Assembly (NCBI GenBank): GCA_028817635.1
Contig: JAPPPH010000034.1
Span: 1 to 7,154, forward strand
DNA length: 7,154 nt
Direction of reading: 5' to 3'
Origin: Verrucomicrobiales bacterium
Lineage (GTDB): Bacteria > Verrucomicrobiota > Verrucomicrobiia > Limisphaerales > UBA1096
The position numbers and the translations under genes were made by a program. Positions 1 through 7,154 of the stretch are shown here, in pieces; within the stretch, counting starts at the first letter, position 1, and the number at the start of each line of letters is the position of its first letter. The notes under the pieces are model-generated. The model searched no databases, was not told where the DNA came from, and saw only the letters and a program-made list of their open reading frames with translations.

Positions 1-1
1 C

Positions 2-850
2 TTATTCGGGGTAGAGTATCGCGATGGTGAAAAATACGGTGTCCAGGATGGAGGGTACATTTTTAGGCCAGACAGAAAACAGGCGGTGGTCGGGAGTTTC
101 GTGGCCGAGCGACTGGGATTAAAGGTCGGCGATAAGATTCACCCTTACCATGGGCTCACTTTTGATGAATCTGCAAAGCATGACGAAACATTTCTCGTTA
201 CAGGGATAATGAAGCCCACAAACACCCCTGGGGATCGTGTCAGATGGAGACAGATTAAAGGGATGCAGAACATGGAGGGGCACGAAGCTGAGTTGTCTAC
301 TGAGGTCAGTGCGGTGTTGGTAAAATTAATCAGCAACACTCAGACGCCGGTGATGGCTAAGCAGATCAACAAGCAGGGCAGTGTAATGACTTTCGCCGGG
401 CCGATCGCCATGATCGTGGCTCAGCTTTTCAACAAGATCGCCCCGATGGAGATGATTCTGCGCTGTGTTGCCTTGCTGGTGGCGCTCGTTGCGGCCGGAT
501 CAATTCTCGCGAGCATTTACAACTCAATGAACGAGCGTCGGCGGGAGATTGCCATTCTGCGGGCATTGGGGGCTCGCCGGGGCACGGTTTTTGGCGTCGT
601 GATTCTGGAGTCGAGCAGCATCGCAGCACTGGGAGCCTTGGCCGGATTCGTGGTGTATTTTATCATCATGTTCGTTGCTGCCTGGTACATTCGTACTGAG
701 ACTGGGATTGTTTTGGATCCGCTGGAGCCTCAGTGGGTCATGCTCTGGGCACCGTTGGCCATGCTGGTGTTGGGTGCTTTGGCGGGCATCGTCCCAGCCG
801 CGAAGGCTTACAGCACGAACGTGGCCGCGAACCTGATACCCTCTTCATGA
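2..850 (+). CDS. FtsX/MacB-type ABC transporter permease, 5' end cut by window
   Basis: The reading frame is open from the first complete codon at position 2, so the GTG at 86 is an internal valine and the true start lies outside the window. The visible part begins in the extracytoplasmic (MacB periplasmic core-like) domain, with VVGSFVAERLGLKVGDKI, a typical strand-helix motif of this domain. The C-terminal FtsX domain follows. It has three hydrophobic segments at roughly nt 450-530, 587-695 and 733-810, with the conserved cytoplasmic loop NERRREIAILRALGAR after the first. Such permeases pair with a LolD/MacB-type ATPase and usually act mechanically on periplasmic or lipoprotein partners rather than importing a solute. 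The ATPase is expected upstream but is not visible. The stop overlaps the start of the next gene (ATGA), which implies translational coupling to the lipoprotein. The exact substrate cannot be read from this protein. Confidence 0.86.
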   Translation, partial: LFGVEYRDGEKYGVQDGGYIFRPDRKQAVVGSFVAERLGLKVGDKIHPYHGLTFDESAKHDETFLVTGIMKPTNTPGDRVRWRQIKGMQNMEGHEAELSTEVSAVLVKLISNTQTPVMAKQINKQGSVMTFAGPIAMIVAQLFNKIAPMEMILRCVALLVALVAAGSILASIYNSMNERRREIAILRALGARRGTVFGVVILESSSIAALGALAGFVVYFIIMFVAAWYIRTETGIVLDPLEPQWVMLWAPLAMLVLGALAGIVPAAKAYSTNVAANLIPSS

Positions 851-1338
851 AAAAATTAAGCTCGAAGATTCTGTTTTTCGTCGGCGCCCTGGTCGCGCTT
901 GGCCAAGCGGGTTGCGGTGGGGACGCTCCTGCCGATCATGGCCATGACCACGCGCACGATGAGCCTCATCATCATGAACCGCCTCACGGTGGCGCCGGGG
1001 TGACGCTTGGCAACGAGGACGCGCATATTGAGTTTTTGGTGAATGCCGAGGCTGGGACGGTGACCGCCTGGTTTTACAAGCCGCATATGGCGAATTTCCT
1101 CCGGATGAAACTGGAGTCGTTCGAGGTCTTGGCCAAGCGGGAAGGGGGCGAGGCCAAATTGTTGTTCGAAGCCGTGGCCAATCCGCTCACCGGGGAAACC
1201 GTGGGAGATACCTCGGAATTCCTAGCCAAGGCGGACTGGCTGGGCGAGGCCGAGACGTTTGATGCGATCTTGCCAGAGATAACCGTCCTCGGCAAAGTCT
1301 ATCGAAACGTGGCGTTCAATTATCCAAAAGGGAATTAA
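847..1338 (+). CDS. Histidine-rich lipoprotein, putative metal-binding envelope protein
   Basis: This 163-residue protein starts at the ATG that overlaps the permease stop. A longer in-frame extension upstream to 733 would lie inside the permease and is not credible. Residues 1-22 form a lipoprotein signal peptide: MKK, a hydrophobic core, then LGQAGC with the lipidated Cys at 23. Gln at -3 makes the lipobox slightly atypical. Residues 31-47 hold eight histidines mixed with Asp and Glu (HGHDHAHDEPHHHEPPH), a probable Zn, Cu or Ni binding tail on the mature N-terminus. A compact beta-type domain follows, with PHGG-V-LG-E-AHIEF near 46-60, NPLTGETVGDTSEF at 112-125, and the ending YPKGN. I know this arrangement from small uncharacterised lipoproteins of planctomycetes and Verrucomicrobia but have no function for it. 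Gene order suggests it delivers or senses metal for the adjoining ABC permease and DUF3299 protein. No clear Shine-Dalgarno is seen, so coupling from the upstream gene is likely. Confidence 0.82.
   Translation: MKKLSSKILFFVGALVALGQAGCGGDAPADHGHDHAHDEPHHHEPPHGGAGVTLGNEDAHIEFLVNAEAGTVTAWFYKPHMANFLRMKLESFEVLAKREGGEAKLLFEAVANPLTGETVGDTSEFLAKADWLGEAETFDAILPEITVLGKVYRNVAFNYPKGN
896..909. repeat. 14-bp palindrome copy (CGCTTGGCCAAGCG) inside lipoprotein gene
   Basis: A perfect 14-bp inverted palindrome carrying the 12-bp unit GCTTGGCCAAGC at 897-908. In the lipoprotein gene it is read as Ala-Leu-Gly-Gln-Ala, the frame in which the unit begins at the third codon position. It therefore supplies most of the lipobox. 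Confidence 0.85.
1127..1138. repeat. Degenerate palindrome copy (TCTTGGCCAAGC)
   Basis: It has the perfect 10-bp core CTTGGCCAAG at 1128-1137 and matches 11 of 12 bases of the repeat unit. It is read as Val-Leu-Ala-Lys-Arg in the lipoprotein. Confidence 0.65.
1328..1334 (+). promoter_or_regulatory. Ribosome binding site of the DUF3299 gene
   Basis: AAGGGAA lies inside the last codons of the lipoprotein gene, about 7 nt before the ATG at 1340. It is the clearest Shine-Dalgarno-like sequence in the window and supports 1340 over the in-frame ATG at 1382. Confidence 0.5.
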
Positions 1339-1339
1339 G

Positions 1340-2143
1340 ATGCGAAAGCAGGACAATACGGCAGTATGGAAGTGGCTTGCCATGAAGGCAGTCGTGCTGG
1401 CTTTGGTGTGCCTGGCTGCGTACGTGGTTTTTATCAATCCTCCCGAGCGACAAGCAGAGGGGCCTGCCTTGACGCGGGAGCAGCTCGATAGTCAAAGTGA
1501 TGTCATCACCGAGTTGGCGAAAGCCGAACCGGAACAGGTTTTTGAGGTGACCGGGCCTGAAACCAATGCTCCGCCGGTGTCCGTACCTCCGTTGCTTGAA
1601 AAGCTTCCAACGCAGTCGGAAACGACCAACTTGATTACTTTTGCAGAAGATCCTGCAACGGAGACGAACCTCATCGAATTGGCGCCGCCCGTGGAGGAAT
1701 TGCCTCCGCTGCCGGAAGAGATTGACGGCTACAAAACGGTGACGTTCGACAAGTTGGCTTCATTTGCCTACGAGGTGCCATTGGATCCGGTGACAAACAA
1801 GGTCGAACTGGCCAAGCTCAATGCGCAAATCCCGGACGGCATCAAACAGTTCGATGAAAAGCCCGTGGCCATCCGTGGCTTCATGCTTCCCCTGAAGGTT
1901 GAAAACGGCAAGGTAACCGAGTTGTTGATCATGCGCGACCAGTCGATGTGCTGCTTTGGTACCGTACCAAAGATCAACGAGTGGATCAGCATCAAGATGG
2001 AGGGCGACGGAGTGGAGCCGATCATGGACCAAGCCGTGACGCTAATGGGTCAGTTGAAAGTGGGCGAAGTGCTGGAGAACGATTATCTTGTGGGGATTTA
2101 TGAAATGCTGGGCGACAAGATGATCGGCCCGCTGGATCTCTAA
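1340..2143 (+). CDS. Membrane-anchored DUF3299 family protein
   Basis: A 267-residue protein starting one base after the lipoprotein stop. Residues 9-32 form one hydrophobic segment after a basic start (MRKQ...KWLAMK), best read as an N-terminal signal anchor with the rest in the periplasm. Residues about 45-130 are a Pro/Glu/Thr-rich spacer, probably unstructured. The C-terminal part is the DUF3299 domain: IRGFMLPL at 178-185, then LLIMRDQ, Met-Cys-Cys-Phe-Gly at 203-207, and P-KINEW up to 215. Cys204 and Cys205 match the paired cysteines typical of the family and could bind a metal or be redox active. DUF3299 genes are often found beside FtsX-type ABC permeases. From memory, the Vibrio cholerae zinc-regulated zrg operon is one case. 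The domain has no established biochemical activity that I know of. The neighbours suggest one system with the permease and His-rich lipoprotein. Confidence 0.82.
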   Translation: MRKQDNTAVWKWLAMKAVVLALVCLAAYVVFINPPERQAEGPALTREQLDSQSDVITELAKAEPEQVFEVTGPETNAPPVSVPPLLEKLPTQSETTNLITFAEDPATETNLIELAPPVEELPPLPEEIDGYKTVTFDKLASFAYEVPLDPVTNKVELAKLNAQIPDGIKQFDEKPVAIRGFMLPLKVENGKVTELLIMRDQSMCCFGTVPKINEWISIKMEGDGVEPIMDQAVTLMGQLKVGEVLENDYLVGIYEMLGDKMIGPLDL

Positions 2144-2173
2144 CCGGGCAGGCTCGCCCGCGGCGAAAAGAGC

Positions 2174-3688
2174 ATGGAGCACCGGGCGGATATCGCGATT
2201 GTTGGGGGAGGCTTTGGTGGAGCGCTCATGGCGATGGTCGCCAGTCGATTGGGGCACTCGGTGGTACTCATCGAGAGAGGATCGCATCCAAGATTCGCGA
2301 TTGGTGAGTCTTCCACGCCGCTGGCGAATCTGTTTTTACAGCAAATTGCTGAGCAGCATGATTTGCCTCAACTGCTTCCGTTTCGCCGCTGGGGGGAATG
2401 GCAGCGTGAATATCCGGGGATTGGTTGTGGGTTGAAGCGGGGGTTTTCTTTTTTTCATCACACCCTTGGCCGGAATTTTTCCGACGACGAAAAGCGACAA
2501 CGCCAATTGCTCGTTGCGGCTAGTCCGCGGGATGAGGTTGCCGATACGCACTGGTTTCGTGCTGATTTTGATCAGCATTTGGTTGGGGAAGCCCAGCGAC
2601 TCGGTGTGAGGTATTTTGAACAAACCGAGCTGACCGAGTTTTGCGAAACTAAGGACTCAGTCACATTGTGCGGCAAGCGGGAGGGTGAGCCTGTCGAGTT
2701 TCGAGTTGGTTTTGTCGTGGATGCCACCGGGCCTCGCGGGTGTCTATTTCGATTGCTCGGCTTGGCCAAGCGTGAATTGCCTTTAATGCCGTCAACGGGT
2801 GGGTTGTTTGCGCATTTCCGAAATGTCAGCGCTTGGCCAAGCGCGGAAGACACCCCCTATCCTGTCGAGGATGCGGCAGTGCATCATGTGTTTGATGGCG
2901 GCTGGGTTTGGGTGTTGAAATTTAACAATGGCATCACGAGCGCCGGAGTCGCAGCGAACGAAACACGAGCGAAGTCATTGCGGTTGGGCGAGGGGCGCGC
3001 CGGCTGGGATTGCTTGATGGATCAGCTGCCGTCATTGGCAAAGCAGTTTTCCGGTACAACACCTGTAAACGATTTTGTCTTTGCCCGTACGCTGTCCTTC
3101 AGCACTGGCGACATCGTGGGGAAGCGTTGGGCACTGCTGCCCTCGGCGGCGGGGTTTGTGGATCCATTGCTATCGACCGGTTTCCCGCTGACGCTGCTTG
3201 GCATCCAGCGCTTGGCCAAGTTGCTGGGTGCTTGGCCAAGCGAGACTGAGTTGTCGAGGTATCGATGCAAGACACTTGCCGAGTTGGATCAGGTTTCCCG
3301 CTTGGTGGGTGCGCTCTATGCGAGCATGGATGACTTTGAGTTGTTCACTGCGTTGACCCAGCTTTATTTTGCTGCGGTCAGTTTTTCGGAAACGGCGCAT
3401 CGCTTGGCCAAGCCGGAGTTGGCGGGATCATTTTTACTTTGTGATCGTACGGCGTTTGGCCAGGCAACACAGGAAATCTGCGAAGCGGTCGTGAAGGGGG
3501 CCAGACGGAATGAGGTGCTGGCGAAAATCGCCGCTACGATTGAGCCGATCAATGTCGCCGGCCTTGCGGATCCAGCCAAGCGCAACTGGTACCCGGTGGA
3601 TTTAGACGATCTATTTGGTGCGGCCGCCAAGCTGGATTCAACTGAAGCGGAAATTCGGGAGATGCTTCTGCGTGAGCAGTTGCTATAG
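2174..3688 (+). CDS. FAD-dependent oxidoreductase of the flavin-dependent (tryptophan-type) halogenase family
   Basis: A 504-residue protein, usual length for the family, starting ten residues before the nucleotide-binding motif. The Rossmann fold begins with IVGGGFGG (Gly11, Gly13, Gly16), and Glu34 is placed to bind the adenosine ribose. HPRFAIGESSTP at 38-49 is a signature of halogenase-like flavoproteins. LKRGFSFFHH at 87-96 contains Lys88, a candidate for the catalytic lysine in the K-x-G-x-x-F form seen in non-tryptophan halogenases. DATGPRG at 183-189 and GFVDPLLSTGFP at 327-338 are further FAD contacts. The GWxWxIP signature is altered to GWVWVLKF at 243-250, so both Trp are kept but Ile-Pro is not. 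The product could be a halogenase or a related hydroxylase, and the substrate is unknown; no obvious biosynthetic neighbours are visible. It lies 30 nt after the DUF3299 gene and 9 nt before crcB. It contains five copies of the CTTGGCCAAG palindrome. Confidence 0.8.
   Translation: MEHRADIAIVGGGFGGALMAMVASRLGHSVVLIERGSHPRFAIGESSTPLANLFLQQIAEQHDLPQLLPFRRWGEWQREYPGIGCGLKRGFSFFHHTLGRNFSDDEKRQRQLLVAASPRDEVADTHWFRADFDQHLVGEAQRLGVRYFEQTELTEFCETKDSVTLCGKREGEPVEFRVGFVVDATGPRGCLFRLLGLAKRELPLMPSTGGLFAHFRNVSAWPSAEDTPYPVEDAAVHHVFDGGWVWVLKFNNGITSAGVAANETRAKSLRLGEGRAGWDCLMDQLPSLAKQFSGTTPVNDFVFARTLSFSTGDIVGKRWALLPSAAGFVDPLLSTGFPLTLLGIQRLAKLLGAWPSETELSRYRCKTLAELDQVSRLVGALYASMDDFELFTALTQLYFAAVSFSETAHRLAKPELAGSFLLCDRTAFGQATQEICEAVVKGARRNEVLAKIAATIEPINVAGLADPAKRNWYPVDLDDLFGAAAKLDSTEAEIREMLLREQLL
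2760..2771. repeat. 12-bp palindrome copy (GCTTGGCCAAGC) in halogenase-like gene
   Basis: Perfect unit, not extended by the flanks. It is read as Gly-Leu-Ala-Lys-Arg, with the unit starting at the second codon position. It lies just after the DATGPRG-CLFRLL region, where some sequence freedom would be expected. Confidence 0.85.
2829..2844. repeat. 16-bp palindrome copy (GCGCTTGGCCAAGCGC)
   Basis: The 12-bp unit is at 2831-2842 and is extended to 16 bp by matching flanks. It is read as Ala-Trp-Pro-Ser, with the unit in phase with the codons, a different frame from the copy 60 bp upstream. Confidence 0.87.
3209..3221. repeat. Palindrome copy with one end mismatch (GCTTGGCCAAGT)
   Basis: The perfect 10-bp core is at 3211-3220 and 11 of 12 unit bases match. 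It is read as Arg-Leu-Ala-Lys-Leu. Its centre lies 20 bp before that of the next copy. Confidence 0.75.
3230..3241. repeat. 12-bp palindrome copy, second of a close pair
   Basis: Perfect GCTTGGCCAAGC, read as Ala-Trp-Pro-Ser. It forms a tandem pair with the copy at 3209-3221, the two being read in different codon phases of the same gene. Confidence 0.85.
3402..3413. repeat. 12-bp palindrome copy
   Basis: Perfect GCTTGGCCAAGC, read as Arg-Leu-Ala-Lys-Pro near the C-terminal third of the halogenase-like protein. Confidence 0.85.
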
Positions 3689-3697
3689 TTACCGCCG

Positions 3698-4072
3698 ATG
3701 AGTTGGTTGATGGTGGCATTGGGTGGTGCGCTTGGGAGCGTGGGGCGTTACGGGGTCGGGCTGGCGCTGACACGGTATGAGGCGTTTCCGATTGCGACAT
3801 TGTTGGCCAACATCCTTGGTTCGTTGCTCATCGGCGTTTGTGCGGGAATGTTCGAGGGCGATCAAAAGGGACGGCCGGCTGCGCTGTTTCTGATGATTGG
3901 ATTTTGTGGGGGCTTCACCACGTTTTCCGCGTTCAGCCTGCAGACGCTCGACTTGATGCAGCAGCAGGCGTGGTTGAAAGCGGGAGGAAACGTGGTGCTG
4001 TCGGTGGCGGGGTGTCTGCTCGGCACATGGCTGGGTTTTCTCCTCGGCCAAGCGGTCAAAAAAAGCGCCTGA
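3698..4072 (+). CDS. crcB: Fluoride ion channel CrcB/Fluc
   Basis: A 124-residue, very hydrophobic protein of normal family length with four predicted membrane helices, at about residues 3-23, 32-52, 60-82 and 95-119. Family motifs are intact: GGALGSVGRY at 9-18, the pore-lining Asn38 in LLANILGSLLIG, and GFCGGFTTFSAF at 68-79, which carries the Phe-box residues and the central sodium-site turn. Fluc proteins form dual-topology dimers in the inner membrane and let fluoride leave the cytoplasm. The ATG lies 9 nt after the halogenase stop, without a visible Shine-Dalgarno. There is no room for a fluoride riboswitch directly upstream, so expression probably depends on read-through from the genes before it. 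Confidence 0.93.
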   Translation: MSWLMVALGGALGSVGRYGVGLALTRYEAFPIATLLANILGSLLIGVCAGMFEGDQKGRPAALFLMIGFCGGFTTFSAFSLQTLDLMQQQAWLKAGGNVVLSVAGCLLGTWLGFLLGQAVKKSA

Positions 4073-4132
4073 GCCAATTTTTCGGGAAGATTCGACGCCG
4101 GGAGCGGCTTGGTTTACATTCCCGCCACTTGG

Positions 4133-5635
<1,503 letters not shown>

Positions 5636-5639
5636 CATT

Positions 5640-5680
5640 CTGAGCGCTTGGCCAAGCGCTTGGTTTCTCAGAGAATTTTT
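5640..5680 (+). terminator. Possible terminator between the convergent carB half and sucD
   Basis: The 32-nt gap between the two stop codons is largely filled by an 18-bp palindrome. As RNA it could fold to a 7-bp stem (AGCGCTT/AAGCGCT) closed by GGCC. An outer CTGAG/CTCAG pair at 5640-5644 and 5667-5671 could extend it. On the + strand, TTTTT at 5676-5680 follows. On the - strand there is no T-run, so sucD termination here is less convincing. Confidence 0.35.
5643..5660. repeat. 18-bp palindrome copy (AGCGCTTGGCCAAGCGCT), the longest, intergenic
   Basis: The 12-bp unit at 5646-5657 is extended by three matching bases on each side. It is the only perfect copy outside a coding region and sits between the stop codons of two convergent genes. 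Confidence 0.88.
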
Positions 5681-6558
5681 ATCAGGGCCTCGGCCATTTG
5701 GGACGGCGTCTCGGCGACGCTGATTCCGGCGTCCTCCATCGCTTCGATCTTTGCCTCGGCAGTGCCTTTGCCTCCGCTGATGATGGCTCCCGCGTGTCCC
5801 ATCCGGCGGCCCGGGGGAGCGGTGGTGCCAGCGATAAATCCGGCTACCGGTTTTTTGCAGTTCTCTTTAATCCAAGCGGCGGCTTCCTCTTCGGCAGAGC
5901 CGCCGATCTCGCCGATCATAATGATACCACGCGTGTCGGGGTCATCGTTGAACAGCTTGATGATATCGAGGTGTGTGCTGCCGGGTACCGGGTCGCCCCC
6001 TATGCCGACGCAGGTGGATTGGCCAAGCCCGTTGCAGGTGAGTTGCCAGACGGCTTCGTAGGTGAGCGTGCCGCTGCGGCTGACGACGCCGATGTCTCCT
6101 GCTTTGTGAATGTAGCCTGGGGAGATGCCGATACGGCAGCCGCCGTGGGAGTTTTCTCCCGTGCCGGGGGTGACGATCCCCGGGCAGTTTGGCCCAACGA
6201 GGCGTGTCGCAGAGCCCTTGAGGGCGGCTTTGACCTCAATCATGTCGCGCACCGGGATGCCCTCGGTGATCGCGACGACAAGTTCGAGTCCGGCATCGAC
6301 GGCCTCAAGAATGGCATCGGCAGCAAAGGGTGGGGGAACAAAGATCGCGGATGCGGTTGCGCCGGATTCTTTAACAGCCTCCTGAACGCTGTCGAAGATC
6401 GGCACTTGATCCTCAAATCTCTGGCCGGCTTTTCCGGGCGTGACGCCGGCGACTATTTGTGAGCCGTACTCCAAGCTGAGTTGGGTGTGGCGGCCACCGA
6501 AACTTCCGGTGATGCCTTGAACGAGTACCTTGGTGTCTGGTTTGACGAGAATGGCCAT
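5668..6558 (-). CDS. sucD: Succinyl-CoA synthetase (succinate-CoA ligase) subunit alpha
   Basis: A 296-residue alpha subunit of the TCA-cycle enzyme that interconverts succinyl-CoA with succinate plus a nucleoside triphosphate. The family's usual length is about 290. The N-terminal CoA-binding fold has GITGSFGGRHT followed by VAGVTPGKAG. The middle part carries GPNCPGIVTPG, SRSGTLTYEA and GQSTCVGIGGDPVPG. The ligase part has MIGEIGGSAEEEAA and GTTAPPGRRMGHAGAIISG, with the phosphohistidine at His255. The start is an ATG 21 nt after the sucC stop, the standard sucCD order, and the subunits form the alpha-beta enzyme in the cytoplasm. No strong Shine-Dalgarno precedes it. The gene is convergent with the carB half. 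GGRH in the CoA-loop, where many homologues have a Thr-Phe-His-type sequence, is a small lineage variation and not a defect. Confidence 0.97.
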   Translation of the reverse strand: MAILVKPDTKVLVQGITGSFGGRHTQLSLEYGSQIVAGVTPGKAGQRFEDQVPIFDSVQEAVKESGATASAIFVPPPFAADAILEAVDAGLELVVAITEGIPVRDMIEVKAALKGSATRLVGPNCPGIVTPGTGENSHGGCRIGISPGYIHKAGDIGVVSRSGTLTYEAVWQLTCNGLGQSTCVGIGGDPVPGSTHLDIIKLFNDDPDTRGIIMIGEIGGSAEEEAAAWIKENCKKPVAGFIAGTTAPPGRRMGHAGAIISGGKGTAEAKIEAMEDAGISVAETPSQMAEALIKIL

Positions 6559-6579
6559 GTGAATCGATTAATGTTTGGG

Positions 6580-7154
6580 TTATGCAGCGGCTTCGGAAAC
6601 GACCTTCTTTGCGGCGTCTGCCATACTGTCTGCGGTGATCAGTGCGATCCCGGATTCGGCAAGGGTTTTTCGGCCGGCCTCGACGTTGTTGCCCTCAAGC
6701 CTCACGACGAGAGGTAGTGAGAGGTGTGTCTCTTCTGCGGCAGCGACCACCCCTTCCGCGATCGTATTGCAGTTCATGATACCGCCAAAAATGTTGACGA
6801 GGATCGCCTTGACGTTCGGGTCCTTGAGGATGATTTGGAATGCGGCTGTCACCTGCTCCTTGGTTGCCCCACCGCCAACGTCGAGGAAGTTTGCGGGGTC
6901 GCCACCGTAATGCTTGATGGCATCCATCGTCGCCATGGCCAAGCCGGCACCATTGACGAGGCAGGCGACGTTGCCGTCGAGTTTGATATAGTTGAGATCA
7001 AACTTGCTGGCCTCGACCTCGAGTTCGGCTTCCTCATTGAGGTCGCGCATCTCGGCAATGTCCTTGTGGCGGTAGAGGGCATTTCCATCTACTGAAATCG
7101 TAGCGTCCACCGCAGCGATCTTTTGTGAACCGTCCGGATTTTCCACGACGCACA
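6580..7154 (-). CDS. sucC: Succinyl-CoA synthetase (ADP- or GDP-forming) subunit beta, 5' part outside window
   Basis: The reading frame is open to the right edge, so the internal GTG at 7146 is not the start. The visible 190 or so residues are the end of the ATP-grasp domain and the whole C-terminal CoA-ligase domain. They contain VDGNALYRHKDIAEMRD, NYIKLDGNVACLVNGAGLAMATMD, GGDPANFLDVGGGA, NIFGGIMNCNTIAEGVV and RLEGNNVEAGRKTL. The Asn in MNCNTIA replaces the Asp common in well-studied homologues (RCDLIA). The N-terminal nucleotide-specificity region is not in the window, so ATP versus GTP use cannot be judged. The promoter of the sucCD operon must also lie beyond the right edge. Confidence 0.96.
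   Translation of the reverse strand, partial: CVVENPDGSQKIAAVDATISVDGNALYRHKDIAEMRDLNEEAELEVEASKFDLNYIKLDGNVACLVNGAGLAMATMDAIKHYGGDPANFLDVGGGATKEQVTAAFQIILKDPNVKAILVNIFGGIMNCNTIAEGVVAAAEETHLSLPLVVRLEGNNVEAGRKTLAESGIALITADSMADAAKKVVSEAAA

Noticed and set aside
2145..2160. CGGGC/GCCCG hairpin with a 6-nt loop after the DUF3299 stop
   Set aside because: The stem is only 5 bp and no T-run follows, so a terminator call is not supported; the halogenase gene starts 14 nt later.
3689..3697. Search for a fluoride riboswitch upstream of crcB
   Set aside because: Only 9 nt separate the genes and nothing resembling the crcB aptamer was seen in the preceding coding end.
3801..3812. 12-bp palindrome TGTTGGCCAACA in crcB
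   Set aside because: It shares only the central TTGGCCAA with the repeat family and encodes the conserved Leu-Ala-Asn pore motif, so protein conservation explains it.
4042..4053. CCTCGGCCAAGC near the end of crcB
   Set aside because: Two mismatches to the unit with a broken core; it could be a decayed copy but is too weak to count.
4091..4120. Promoter-like TTCGAC ... TACATT before carB with an 18-bp spacer
   Set aside because: Both boxes match the consensus poorly and it would give an almost leaderless mRNA; indistinguishable from chance.
6017..6028. GATTGGCCAAGC in sucD, one base off the repeat unit
   Set aside because: It encodes Gly-Leu-Gly-Gln-Ser of a strongly conserved sucD motif; not counted as a repeat copy.
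5698..6462. 254-residue open frame on the + strand
   Set aside because: It is antisense to the well-conserved sucD, Gly/Ala/Asp-rich and without recognisable motifs; a shadow frame.

Overview
The window reads as ordinary bacterial chromosome with moderately high GC. Six genes run on the + strand from the left edge to about 5.6 kb, then converge on a sucCD pair on the - strand. The DUF3299 protein with its Cys-Cys-Phe-Gly motif, the small His-rich lipoprotein, the weak or absent Shine-Dalgarno sequences and the PVC-like protein sequences suggest Verrucomicrobiota or a close relative. That placement is an inference from memory of protein families, with moderate confidence. There is no rRNA, tRNA, CRISPR array or transposase, and no gene-free stretch over 300 bases.

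Layout: (1) 2-2143, a compact three-gene unit: the 3' end of an FtsX/MacB-type ABC permease, a His-rich lipoprotein overlapping it by ATGA, and a membrane-anchored DUF3299 protein 1 nt further on. Together they look like an envelope system handling a metal, most likely zinc. (2) 2174-3688, a flavin-dependent halogenase-like FAD oxidoreductase. (3) 3698-4072, a CrcB/Fluc fluoride channel. (4) 4133-5635, the N-terminal half only of carbamoyl-phosphate synthase large subunit, ending at a clean stop with no second half downstream. (5) 5668-7154 on the - strand, sucD and the 3' part of sucC (succinyl-CoA synthetase, TCA cycle).

The most unusual signal is not a gene. The perfect palindrome GCTTGGCCAAGC occurs six times in 7.15 kb, with two more copies carrying the 10-bp core. 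Chance predicts about 0.0004 occurrences of a given 12-mer. Copies lie inside genes in all three reading frames (encoding Leu-Ala-Lys, Ala-Trp-Pro-Ser or Leu-Gly-Gln-Ala). Five lie in the halogenase gene, and an 18-bp version sits between the convergent carB-half and sucD genes. It behaves like a DNA-level, highly iterated palindrome, comparable in kind to cyanobacterial HIP1 but with a different sequence.
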